DNA of 44,176 nucleotides from positions 1 to 44,176 of the forward strand of contig NZ_NIWU01000012.1 in assembly GCF_002236105.1 (NCBI RefSeq). Reading direction: 5' to 3'. Under the pieces are notes generated by a model that made no database searches, was not told where the DNA came from, and worked only from the letters and a program-made list of their open reading frames with translations. Source of the DNA: Pseudomonas umsongensis (GTDB lineage: Bacteria; Pseudomonadota; Gammaproteobacteria; Pseudomonadales; Pseudomonadaceae). The translations under genes and the position numbers were made by a program. Shown piece by piece: positions 9,840 through 17,508 of this stretch. Each line of letters starts with the position of its first letter. Positions within the stretch are counted from its first letter, which is position 1.

Positions 9840-10228
9840 CGCACTGGCAACACTTGAGCAATGCCCCACATCAATTCAAACACCAGAAAAATCACCAGCA
9901 GCGAACTCACACCATGGATCAGGGCATAAGCCTGCCAAGCCGAGAACAGGAATCTGGCCACGGCGTCATACCGCCCATAAACCTGCTGCGGATCACGAAT
10001 GCGCAGCACCGCCCACACGCAGACTATCGAGCCCAATAGATTCGCCATCAACACGTGCATCGGTTCGAACGGCGGTAGCTCGCCTGATAGATTGAAAGCC
10101 TGGCTCAAGCTCAACAAAAGCCCGTGCACCGCGGCAAAACTCCATGGCGTGGCAAACGCTGCCATAACGATCAGGTCATACCAGGCACTGCCGCGAACCA
10201 AGCGGCGATATTGCATTGAAGTCCACAT
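9788..10228 (-). CDS. Small four-span membrane protein, unknown function
   Basis: A 146-aa protein with about four hydrophobic spans (approximately residues 17-37, 55-75, 95-110 and 112-127). I do not recognise the family. The start at 10228 has GGAG 8 bases upstream. The last 15 or so residues (about VRASSRASPLPQGLRQTH) are encoded by a REP copy, so the original C-terminus was probably shorter or different. The gene lies behind a MerR-type promoter (10261-10292) and is divergent from a MerR-like gene, so it is the likely target of that regulator family. Confidence 0.72.
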   Translation of the reverse strand: MWTSMQYRRLVRGSAWYDLIVMAAFATPWSFAAVHGLLLSLSQAFNLSGELPPFEPMHVLMANLLGSIVCVWAVLRIRDPQQVYGRYDAVARFLFSAWQAYALIHGVSSLLVIFLVFELMWGIAQVLPVRASSRASPLPQGLRQTH

Positions 10229-10260
10229 CGATATTGCTCCATCAATTTCCGGGAGCAACC

Positions 10261-10292
10261 AGGCTAAAGCCTGGAGTATGCTCCAGGGTCAA
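10261..10292 (-). promoter_or_regulatory. MerR-type promoter with operator dyad
   Basis: On the minus strand, TTGACC (10292-10287) is followed by a dyad CCTGGAGCATACTCCAGG (10287-10270) and then TTAGCC or TAGCCT, giving a 19-20 bp spacer. An over-long spacer filled by a dyad is the mark of MerR-regulated promoters. A second dyad, CCAGGCTAAAGCCTGG, overlaps it at 10259-10274. Transcription would run into the small membrane protein gene. Confidence 0.7.
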
Positions 10293-10312
10293 GCCCTCGA
10301 AGATACGTGATG

Positions 10313-10600
10313 ATGCGCATCGGTGAATTAGCCCAGGCCAGCGCCGTCAGCCGCGACCCGGCAGACAGGGTGCAGCTGGTGCAGTACATCAAGACCGCTC
10401 AACGGCTGGGCTTTAACTTCGGCGAGATCGGCCACAGCGTCGGCGCCATCTGGCAGTCGCCCGATCCGGACAGTGCCATCACACGATTGCTGCAAGACAA
10501 GCTCAAACTGATCGAAGCGCGCATGTCCGAACTGGGCGCATTGCGCGATGAGTTGCAACAACGGCTTGGACAAGATTGTCCATTGAATCCACGTCCCTGA
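10313..10600 (+). pseudogene. MerR-family regulator with internal in-frame deletion
   Basis: The frame encodes about 96 aa. It opens with the first MerR helix (MRIGELAQASAVSRD) and then jumps straight to PADRVQLVQYIKTAQRLGF, which in full-length relatives follows the recognition helix and wing. The TLRFYE..GLI....NGYR..Y part, roughly 20-25 residues, is missing, although the frame is kept. The dimer helix continues (ITRLLQDKLKLIEARMSELG) and the end has one cysteine (GQDCPLNP). It most likely cannot bind DNA as a normal MerR. Start candidates are GTG 10307 and ATG 10310 or 10313; the last fits the family. It is divergent from the membrane protein gene and 18 bp before an SDR gene. It could be a pseudogene, a dominant-negative remnant, or an assembly error. 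Confidence 0.7.
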
Positions 10601-10618
10601 ACCTCAAGGAAGCCACAC

Positions 10619-11302
10619 ATGTCCAGAACCGCACTGATCATCGGTGCCTCCCGCGGCCTTGGCCTCGGCCTGGTGAAAACCCTGCTTGCCGATGGCTGGC
10701 AAGTGACCGCCACTGTGCGCAATCCGCAAAACGCCGAGGCCCTCAAGGCATTGGGCAAGGTGCGGATCGAGAAACTCGACATGGACGATCAGCAAGCGGT
10801 GATCATGCTGAGCCAGAAACTCAAGGACGAAGTGTTTGACCTGCTGTTCGTCAACGCCGGGGTGAAAGGCCCTGAGGTGCAGACACCAAACGGCGGCGCG
10901 ACCCTGGCCGAGGTTGGCCAACTGTTCTTCACCAATGCCGTTGCGCCGATCAACCTGGCGCAACGCTTTGTAGGGCAAATCCGCCCGGACAACGGCGTGC
11001 TGGCCTTCATGAGTTCGGTGTTGGGCAGCGTGACCATGCCAGACGCGCCGGAACTGGCGCTGTACAAGGCCAGCAAGGCTGCACTCAATTCCATGACCAA
11101 CAGCTTCGTCACGCAGTTGGGCGAAACCAGCCTTACCGTACTGTCGCTGCATCCGGGCTGGGTGAAAACCGACATGGGCGGTGAAGGTGCTGACATCGAT
11201 GTGGACACCAGCACACGCGGACTGATTGACCAGGTGAATGCGTATGCCGGCAAGGGCGGGCATCACTTCATCAACTACAGGGGTGAAACCATTCCCTGGT
11301 AA
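10619..11302 (+). CDS. Short-chain dehydrogenase/reductase
   Basis: A 227-aa SDR of the CsgA-like type. The NAD(P) motif is GASRGLGLG at residues 9-17, the NAG motif is FVNAG, and the active site has serine S132/S133 and Y149-K153 (YKASK). The ribosome site AAGGA lies before ATG 10619. It follows the MerR remnant by 18 bp, so the two may share a transcript, and it may be part of that regulator's original response. The substrate is not predictable. Confidence 0.88.
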   Translation: MSRTALIIGASRGLGLGLVKTLLADGWQVTATVRNPQNAEALKALGKVRIEKLDMDDQQAVIMLSQKLKDEVFDLLFVNAGVKGPEVQTPNGGATLAEVGQLFFTNAVAPINLAQRFVGQIRPDNGVLAFMSSVLGSVTMPDAPELALYKASKAALNSMTNSFVTQLGETSLTVLSLHPGWVKTDMGGEGADIDVDTSTRGLIDQVNAYAGKGGHHFINYRGETIPW

Positions 11303-11315
11303 CCACCGCCGTCCA

Positions 11316-11418
11316 CTGTAGGAGCGAGCCTGCTCGCGATGGACGCCAAAGATGACGCGGGCTTTCTGGATGCCCGCGTTGTCTGGACGTTTTTCGCGAG
11401 CATGCTCGCTCCTGCAAG
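11316..11418. repeat. Paired REP (BIME), GGAGCGAGC family with core
   Basis: Terminal inverted units (CTGTAGGAGCGAGCCTGCTC and the reverse of GCGAGCATGCTCGCTCC) flank a core of about 60 bp. The core is a diverged relative of the one shared by the elements at 22912-23029 and 42502-42613. Confidence 0.85.
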
Positions 11419-11440
11419 GGTTTTACGTTGTCTGGTCGGA

Positions 11441-11460
11441 CCGGGCTTGCCCGCGACACC
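11441..11460. repeat. Single REP half-copy, GGGCTTGCCCGC family
   Basis: CCGGGCTTGCCCGCGACACC is a lone copy of the unit that is paired at 9740-9839. Confidence 0.55.
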
Positions 11461-11567
11461 GTTTTGATTAAAACTTGGCACCTCGCCTCCCCGGCGACCC
11501 TGGATCAGCAGACAGGGCAACACTGAGCTGGCAACCCTGAACCCAACTTTCAGAGGAGCCGGCCAAC

Positions 11568-12926
11568 ATGCCTGCGACCCGTACCTGGTTAAAAAATCCC
11601 CTCGCCATTTTTACAGCCAACGACCTCGACGCCCGTGGCGGCCTGGTGCTGCAAGACGGTCTGATCGTCGAAGTACTTGGCCTCGGCCAACAGCCCTCCG
11701 CGCCGTGCAATGAAGTATTCGATGCCCGCGAGCATGTGATCCTGCCGGGGCTGATCAACACCCATCACCACTTCTATCAAACCCTGACCCGCGCCTGGGC
11801 ACCCGTGGTCAACCAGCCTTTGTTTCCGTGGCTGAAAACCCTGTACCCGGTCTGGGCACGCCTGACACCGGAAAAGCTCGCCCTCGCCACCAAAGTCGCC
11901 CTGGCTGAACTGCTGTTGTCCGGTTGCACCACGGCCGCCGACCACCACTACCTGTTCCCCGAAGGCCTGGAAAATGCGATCGATGTACAAGTCGAGAGCG
12001 TTCGCGAACTGGGCATGCGCGCCATGCTGACGCGCGGCTCCATGAGCCTGGGTGAAAAGGACGGAGGCCTGCCGCCGCAGCAAACCGTGCAGGAAGGTGA
12101 AGTGATCCTGGCCGATAGCCAGCGCTTGATCGCCGAGTACCACGAACGTGGCGAAGGCGCGCAAATCCAGATCGCCCTGGCGCCCTGCTCCCCCTTCTCC
12201 GTCACCCCGCAAATCATGTCTGCCAGCGCCGAACTGGCGAACAACCTCGACGTGCGCCTGCACACGCACCTGGCGGAAACCCTCGACGAAGAAGATTTCT
12301 GCCTGCAGCGCTTTGGCCTGCGCACCGTCGATTACCTGGACAGCGTCGGCTGGCTCGGACCGCGTACCTGGCTGGCACACGGCATCCACTTCAACCCGGA
12401 TGAAATCGCCCGCCTTGGCGCCGCCGGCACGGGTATTTGCCATTGCCCGAGCTCGAACATGCGCCTGGCCTCCGGCATCTGCCCGACCATCGAGCTGACC
12501 GATGCCGGCGCGTTGCTCGGTCTTGGCGTGGACGGTTCTGCCTCCAACGATGCGTCGAACATGATGCTCGAAACCCGTCAGGCGTTGTACATCCAGCGCC
12601 TGCGCTACGGTGCCGAGAAAATCACACCAGAGCGCGTACTGGGCTGGGCGACCAAAGGCTCGGCCAGTTTGCTTGGGCGCAGCGACATCGGTGAAATCGC
12701 CGTGGGCAAACAAGCTGACCTGGCGCTGTTCAAACTCGACGAGTTGCGCTTCTCCGGCAGCCACGATCCGGTATCGGCACTGCTCTTGTGCGGCGCGGAC
12801 CGTGCGGACCGGGTGATGGTCGGCGGCAAGTGGCGAGTGATCGACGGGCAGGTCGAGGGGCTGGACCTGAAGGGATTGATTGCCGATCACAGCCAGGCGG
12901 CTCGGCAGTTGATCGCGGGCGTCTGA
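11568..12926 (+). CDS. 8-oxoguanine deaminase
   Basis: A 452-aa amidohydrolase of the ATZ/TRZ-chlorohydrolase-like group, matching by family and neighbourhood P. aeruginosa Pa0142, shown to deaminate 8-oxoguanine to uric acid. Metal ligands seen are H66 and H68 (NTHHHF), histidines in HTHLAE and HGIHF, and the aspartate in GVDGSASND. A strong AGAGGAG site precedes ATG 11568. It likely feeds oxidised guanine into urate catabolism. Its last 40 bp overlap, tail to tail, the coding end of the minus-strand antiporter gene. Guanine deaminase was considered, but the Pa0142-like context favours 8-oxoguanine. Confidence 0.88.
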   Translation: MPATRTWLKNPLAIFTANDLDARGGLVLQDGLIVEVLGLGQQPSAPCNEVFDAREHVILPGLINTHHHFYQTLTRAWAPVVNQPLFPWLKTLYPVWARLTPEKLALATKVALAELLLSGCTTAADHHYLFPEGLENAIDVQVESVRELGMRAMLTRGSMSLGEKDGGLPPQQTVQEGEVILADSQRLIAEYHERGEGAQIQIALAPCSPFSVTPQIMSASAELANNLDVRLHTHLAETLDEEDFCLQRFGLRTVDYLDSVGWLGPRTWLAHGIHFNPDEIARLGAAGTGICHCPSSNMRLASGICPTIELTDAGALLGLGVDGSASNDASNMMLETRQALYIQRLRYGAEKITPERVLGWATKGSASLLGRSDIGEIAVGKQADLALFKLDELRFSGSHDPVSALLLCGADRADRVMVGGKWRVIDGQVEGLDLKGLIADHSQAARQLIAGV

Positions 12927-14011
12927 CCCAACAACGACAACATGATGAACGTCGCAAACAGCACAAAGTGAGTCATCCCTTCGATGGCGTTGGTTTCGCC
13001 ATCGTTGAGGTTGATCGCACTGACGATCAGGGTGATGAAGATCATCACCGTCTGCACCGGGGTCATCGCCATCTGGAACGGCTGCCCGGTATAGAGCGCC
13101 ATTGCTTCCATCACCGGCACCGTCAGGATCACCGTCGACAGCGACGCCCCCAACGCGATGTTGACCACCGACTGCATGCGGTTGGCCAATGCTGCGCGCA
13201 ATGCCGTCAGAATTTCCGGGGCAGCCGAAATGGCCGCCACCAGAATCGCCGTGATCACCGGCGGTGCGCCCGTCCCTTCCAGCCCCAGGTCGAGGGTCTT
13301 GGACATCACTTCGGCCAGGGCACCGATCACCACCACACCGAACACCAGGATGCCGATCGACAATGTCAGGCTGATCGGTGCCGGCTCCTGCTCCAGCGGT
13401 TCTTTCTTGCGGCGTTTTTCCGGGTAGCTGTAGCTGAAAAAGTAACTGTGCGGCCCGACCTGCATCCGCAGGAACAAGGCGTAAAGCACCACCATCGCGC
13501 CAATGGTGAACGCCGAATAGAGCTTCCAGTCGCCTTTGGGAATGAACTCCGGCACCACCATCGACACACCCATCGCGGTCAGGATCATCACGCTGTAGCT
13601 GCGCGCCGAATCGTCGTTGTAGGACTGTTCGCCATGCTTGAGCCCACCCATCAACGCCGCCAGGCCGAGGATGCCATTGATGTCGAGCATGACGGCTGAG
13701 TAAATCGTGTCGCGCACCAGCGTAGCCGACGCTTCGTTGCTCATCATGATCGCCAGGATCACCACTTCCACCAGCACCGCGGCCAAGGTCAGGATCATCG
13801 TGCCGTAAGGGTCGCCGACCTTTTCCGCGAGCAGTTCGGCTTGATGGGCGACACGCATGGAGGCGGCGACGATGAATGCGATCAGCACCAGCCCGCCAGC
13901 CAGCGCGATCGCCTGGCCGCTGTGCAGCAACCAGTGCTCAAGCGGGAAAGCCACGAGTGCGGCGATCAAGGCCAGTAGCAGAAAGGTTTCTTGCTTGAGA
14001 ATCGTGAGCAT
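12887..14011 (-). CDS. chaA: ChaA-type cation:proton antiporter
   Basis: A 374-aa membrane protein of the CaCA superfamily (Ca2+ or Na+/K+ : H+ exchange). It has about 11 spans and two inverted alpha-repeats: GDPYGTMILTLAAVLVEVVI at about residues 66-85 and SAAPEILTALRAALANRMQS followed by VVNIALGASLSTVI at about residues 262-300. A basic loop EKRRKKEPLEQE splits the halves. It is convergent with the 8-oxoguanine deaminase gene and their coding sequences overlap by 40 bp. It is not obviously tied to purine metabolism. Confidence 0.9.
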   Translation of the reverse strand: MLTILKQETFLLLALIAALVAFPLEHWLLHSGQAIALAGGLVLIAFIVAASMRVAHQAELLAEKVGDPYGTMILTLAAVLVEVVILAIMMSNEASATLVRDTIYSAVMLDINGILGLAALMGGLKHGEQSYNDDSARSYSVMILTAMGVSMVVPEFIPKGDWKLYSAFTIGAMVVLYALFLRMQVGPHSYFFSYSYPEKRRKKEPLEQEPAPISLTLSIGILVFGVVVIGALAEVMSKTLDLGLEGTGAPPVITAILVAAISAAPEILTALRAALANRMQSVVNIALGASLSTVILTVPVMEAMALYTGQPFQMAMTPVQTVMIFITLIVSAINLNDGETNAIEGMTHFVLFATFIMLSLLGQTPAINCRAAWL

Positions 14012-14141
14012 GTCGGGCCTTTGCCGAGGAGGTGCGATATGCGACTGACTGCAACGCGGCGATAACGTTTCGTTTCACCTTAGCGCACCAGTGGATGGCG
14101 CCTCTTTAAGGTCATGCACTTTTTTCGACCTTGCAGCCCTC

Positions 14142-14205
14142 ATCGCGAGCAGGCTCGCTCCCACAGGTAATCGCGTTTCCATGTGGGAGCGAGCCTGCTC
14201 GCGAT
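14142..14205. repeat. Paired REP, GGAGCGAGCCTGCTCGC family
   Basis: Inverted copies ATCGCGAGCAGGCTCGCTCC (with CACA) and the reverse are separated by 16 bp. It lies between the starts of two divergent genes, unlike most others in the window, which lie at gene ends. Confidence 0.9.
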
Positions 14206-14297
14206 AGCCATCACACGGTTTCCCTGGCATTTGTTGTCCGGTTGGTCAGGCTTTTGCATTGACCCTCTCCACACACAACAAAAGGGAGTTCGAATTC

Positions 14298-15371
14298 ATG
14301 CAAATACGTCCACTGCACACACTGCTGTGCGCCGCCATCGGCCTCGGGATCAGCCTCGGCGCCTTTGCCGCTGAGCCACTGAAAGTAGGCTTTGTCTACA
14401 TTGGTCCTATCGGTGACCACGGCTGGACGTACCAGCATGAACAGGGACGCCAGGCACTGGCGCAAAAGCTTGGCGACCGAATCACCACCAACTATGTGGA
14501 AAACGTTGCCGAAGGCGCGGACGCCGAGCGAGTGATCCGCAACATGGCCAAGGACAAGTACGACCTGATCTTCACGACCTCATTCGGCTACATGAACCCG
14601 ACACTCAAGGTCGCCAAACAGTTTCCCAATGTGACGTTCGAACACGCCACCGGCTACAAGCAGGACAAGAACCTGGGCACCTACCTGGCGCGCACTTATG
14701 AAGGTCGCTACGTCGGCGGTTTCCTTGCGGCAAAGATGACCAAAAGCAAAAAGATCGGCTACGTCGCCTCGTTCCCGATCCCGGAAGTGATCCGCGACAT
14801 CAACGCCATTCAACTGGCCCTGAACAAGTACAACCCGGGCACTGAAATCAAAGTGGTGTGGGTCAATTCCTGGTTCGATCCGGGCAAGGAAGCCGATGCC
14901 GCCAACGCGCTGATCGACCAGGGCGTGGACGTGGTGTTCCAGCACACCGACAGCCCGGCGCCGATCCAGGCCGCGGAACGTCGCGGCGTGTATGCGGTGG
15001 GCTACGCTTCGGACATGGCGCACTTCGGCCCCAAGGCGGTACTGACCTCCATCGTCAACGACTGGGCGCCGCATTACCTTCAAGCAACCCAAAGCGTGAT
15101 CGACCACAGCTGGAAAACCCAGGATTACTGGGGTGGCCTCAAGGAAGGCACCGTTGAACTGCCGATCAGCGACCTGGTACCGGCGGCGGTGAAGACTGAA
15201 GCGGAGCAGATCATCGCCGACATCAAGAGCGGCACGTTGCAGCCGTTTACCGGGCCGATCAAGGACCAGGCCGGGGTCGAGAAAATACCGGCGGGTGTCA
15301 GCGCGACGAATACGGAACTGGCATCGATGAATTATTACGTGGAAGGCATGAAGGCGGAGATGCCCAAGTAG
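14298..15371 (+). CDS. Bmp-family periplasmic binding protein (nucleoside/purine ABC uptake)
   Basis: A 357-aa binding protein of the Bmp/Med family (PF02608). It has a signal peptide of about 24 residues ending GAFA, cleaved before AEPLKVGFVY, and no lipobox cysteine, so it is free in the periplasm. The motif GWTYQHEQGR and the stretch DLIFTTSFGYMNPTLKVAK are typical. The start at 14298 has GGGAG upstream; the frame extends back to 14259 without support. It most likely supplies the permease/ATPase set at 6123-9725. An A-rich ACAACAAAAGGGAG stretch at the ribosome site might allow catabolite control by Crc/Hfq, but this is only suggestive. Confidence 0.9.
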   Translation: MQIRPLHTLLCAAIGLGISLGAFAAEPLKVGFVYIGPIGDHGWTYQHEQGRQALAQKLGDRITTNYVENVAEGADAERVIRNMAKDKYDLIFTTSFGYMNPTLKVAKQFPNVTFEHATGYKQDKNLGTYLARTYEGRYVGGFLAAKMTKSKKIGYVASFPIPEVIRDINAIQLALNKYNPGTEIKVVWVNSWFDPGKEADAANALIDQGVDVVFQHTDSPAPIQAAERRGVYAVGYASDMAHFGPKAVLTSIVNDWAPHYLQATQSVIDHSWKTQDYWGGLKEGTVELPISDLVPAAVKTEAEQIIADIKSGTLQPFTGPIKDQAGVEKIPAGVSATNTELASMNYYVEGMKAEMPK

Positions 15372-15382
15372 TACCCCACCCC

Positions 15383-15467
15383 GTGTAGGAGCTGCCGCAG
15401 GCTGCGATCTTTTGATTTTTATCAGATCAAGATCAAAAGATCGCAGCCTGCGGCAGCTCCTACAGGG
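15383..15467. repeat. Paired REP, GATCGCAGC family
   Basis: A near-perfect inverted pair: TGTAGGAGCTGCCGCAGGCT onward, and AGCCTGCGGCAGCTCCTACA, around a centre with TTTTGATTTTTATC. It lies 12 bp past the binding-protein stop. Confidence 0.92.
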
Positions 15468-15492
15468 ATTTTCAACGCTCTCAGGATTGTGT

Positions 15493-16461
15493 ATGAACAG
15501 TCTTCCCATCATCGACATCGCCCCGCTCTACACCGACGACCAAAGCGCCTGGGCAACCGTGGCAAAGCAAATCGACCACGCCTGCCGCGAATGGGGCTTT
15601 TTCTACATCAAGGGTCACCCGATCAGCGCCGCGCGCATCGACGCCGTGCTCGACAGCGCCAAGCGTTTCTTCGCCCTGCCAACTGCCGAGAAGCTCAAGA
15701 TCGACATCACCCAGACCCGCCACCATCGCGGCTATGGCGCTATTGCCACCGAACAACTGGACCCGAGTAAACCCAGCGACCTGAAAGAAACTTTCGACAT
15801 GGGCCTGCACCTGCCGCTCGACCATCCCGATGTGCTGGCAGAAAAACCGTTGCGCGGCCCCAACCGCCATCCATCAATGCCAGGTTGGGAGACGCTGATG
15901 GAGCAACACTACGTCGACATGCAGGCACTTGCGCAAACCTTGTTGCGGGCAATGACGTTGGCGCTGGGCATCGAGCGGGATTTTTTCGACACGCGCTTTC
16001 GTGAACCGGTCAGCGTATTGCGCATGATTCACTACCCGCCGCGACACACCGCCACTTCCCGGGAGCAACAAGGCGCCGGCGCTCACACCGATTACGGCTG
16101 TATCACCCTGCTCTACCAGGATGCCGCCGGTGGCTTGCAAGTCAGGAACGTAAAAGGTGAATGGATCGATGCCCCGCCGATCGAAGGGACGTTCGTGGTC
16201 AATCTCGGTGACATGATGGCGCGCTGGAGCAACGACCGTTACCTGTCAACGCCGCACAGGGTGATCAGCCCATTGGGCGTGGATCGTTACTCGATGCCAT
16301 TCTTTGCCGAGCCGCACCCCGATACCCGCATCGAATGCCTGCCCGGATGCCAGGATGAACAGCAGGCGGCGAAATACCCGGCCACCACTTGCGCCCAGTT
16401 CCTACTCTCACGTTTCGCCGATACCTACGCTTATCGACGGGAACAGGAGGCGGTGGAATGA
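15493..16461 (+). CDS. 2-oxoglutarate/Fe(II) oxygenase, isopenicillin N synthase-like
   Basis: A 322-aa non-haem iron oxygenase with the N-terminal DIOX_N domain (MNSLPIIDIAPLY, WGFFYIKGHPI) and the 2OG-FeII domain. Iron ligands are H198, D200 (HTDYG) and H255 (STPHRV), and the 2-oxoglutarate-binding pair is R265/S267 (RYSMPFF). All catalytic residues are present, so it should be active. The start at 15493 has AGGA upstream. It corresponds by position to P. aeruginosa PA0147 and lies between the nucleoside-binding protein and adenine deaminase, suggesting a modified nucleobase, nucleoside or related compound as substrate. That is inference; I know of no assigned substrate. Confidence 0.85.
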   Translation: MNSLPIIDIAPLYTDDQSAWATVAKQIDHACREWGFFYIKGHPISAARIDAVLDSAKRFFALPTAEKLKIDITQTRHHRGYGAIATEQLDPSKPSDLKETFDMGLHLPLDHPDVLAEKPLRGPNRHPSMPGWETLMEQHYVDMQALAQTLLRAMTLALGIERDFFDTRFREPVSVLRMIHYPPRHTATSREQQGAGAHTDYGCITLLYQDAAGGLQVRNVKGEWIDAPPIEGTFVVNLGDMMARWSNDRYLSTPHRVISPLGVDRYSMPFFAEPHPDTRIECLPGCQDEQQAAKYPATTCAQFLLSRFADTYAYRREQEAVE

Positions 16462-16539
16462 ACCGCCTGGTCAGGTTTTATCAATTGTTGCGACGAGCAT
16501 CTGTAGAATGGCGCCATTGCACCTGATGAGAACAGAATT

Positions 16540-17493
16540 ATGTACGACTGGCTGAACGCCCTGCCCAAGGCCGAACTGCACCTGCACCTGGAAGGTTCGC
16601 TGGAACCCGAACTGCTGTTTGCCCTGGCCGAACGCAACAAGATCGCCCTGCCGTGGAGCGATGTCGAAACCCTGCGCAAGGCCTACGCCTTCAATAACCT
16701 GCAAGAATTCCTCGACCTGTACTACCAGGGTGCCGACGTGCTGCGCACTTCCCAGGATTTCTACGATCTGACCTGGGCCTATCTCTTGCGCTGCAAGGCG
16801 CAGAACGTGATTCACACCGAACCGTTCTTCGACCCGCAGACCCACACCGACCGTGGCATTCCATTCGAAGTGGTGCTCAATGGCATCGCCGCAGCGTTGA
16901 AGGACGGTGAGCAACAACTGGGAATCACCAGCGGTTTGATTTTGAGCTTCCTGCGCCATTTGAGCGAAGAGCAGGCGCAGAAGACCCTCGACCAGGCGCT
17001 GCCGTTCCGCGATGCGTTTGTCGCCGTGGGCCTGGACAGCTCCGAGATGGGGCACCCACCGAGCAAATTTCAACGCGTGTTCGACCGCGCCCGTGGCGAA
17101 GGTTTCCTGACGGTCGCCCACGCCGGTGAAGAAGGCCCACCCGAGTACATCTGGGAAGCCCTCGACCTGTTGAAAATCCAGCGCATCGACCATGGCGTGC
17201 GCGCCATCGAAGACGAGCGCTTGATGCAGCGCATCATCGATGAGCAGATCCCGCTGACCGTGTGCCCACTGTCCAACACCAAGCTCTGTGTGTTTGATCA
17301 CATGTCGCAGCACAATATTCTCGACATGCTCGAGCGTGGCGTGAAAGTGACCGTGAACTCCGATGACCCGGCGTACTTCGGCGGTTACGTCACCGAAAAC
17401 TTCCATGCCCTGTATACCGACCTGGGCATGACCCAGGACCAGGCCAAACGCCTGGCGCAGAACAGCCTGGATGCCCGGTTGGTCAAACCCTGA
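16540..17493 (+). CDS. Adenine deaminase (Pa0148-type, adenosine deaminase fold)
   Basis: A 317-aa member of the adenosine/adenine deaminase family. Metal ligands H14 and H16 (AELHLHLEG), the catalytic HAGEEG with H194 and E197, and the D275-D276 pair (NSDDPAYFGG) are all seen. P. aeruginosa Pa0148, its positional and sequence counterpart, was shown to deaminate adenine to hypoxanthine rather than adenosine, so adenine deaminase is the better call despite the usual 'adenosine deaminase' label. It starts 78 bp after the oxygenase on the same strand. A TAGAAT hexamer at about 16505 could be a -10 element. Confidence 0.9.
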   Translation: MYDWLNALPKAELHLHLEGSLEPELLFALAERNKIALPWSDVETLRKAYAFNNLQEFLDLYYQGADVLRTSQDFYDLTWAYLLRCKAQNVIHTEPFFDPQTHTDRGIPFEVVLNGIAAALKDGEQQLGITSGLILSFLRHLSEEQAQKTLDQALPFRDAFVAVGLDSSEMGHPPSKFQRVFDRARGEGFLTVAHAGEEGPPEYIWEALDLLKIQRIDHGVRAIEDERLMQRIIDEQIPLTVCPLSNTKLCVFDHMSQHNILDMLERGVKVTVNSDDPAYFGGYVTENFHALYTDLGMTQDQAKRLAQNSLDARLVKP

Positions 17494-17508
17494 TATCTAC
17501 CGGGTCTC

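Noticed and set aside
9682..10095. 137-aa plus-strand frame over the REP pair and membrane protein gene
   Set aside because: It is antisense to the better-supported membrane protein and crosses the REP pair; no family signal.
11589..12890. 433-aa minus-strand frame opposite 8-oxoguanine deaminase
   Set aside because: A shadow of a motif-complete amidohydrolase in high-GC DNA; composition is skewed and no family is recognisable.
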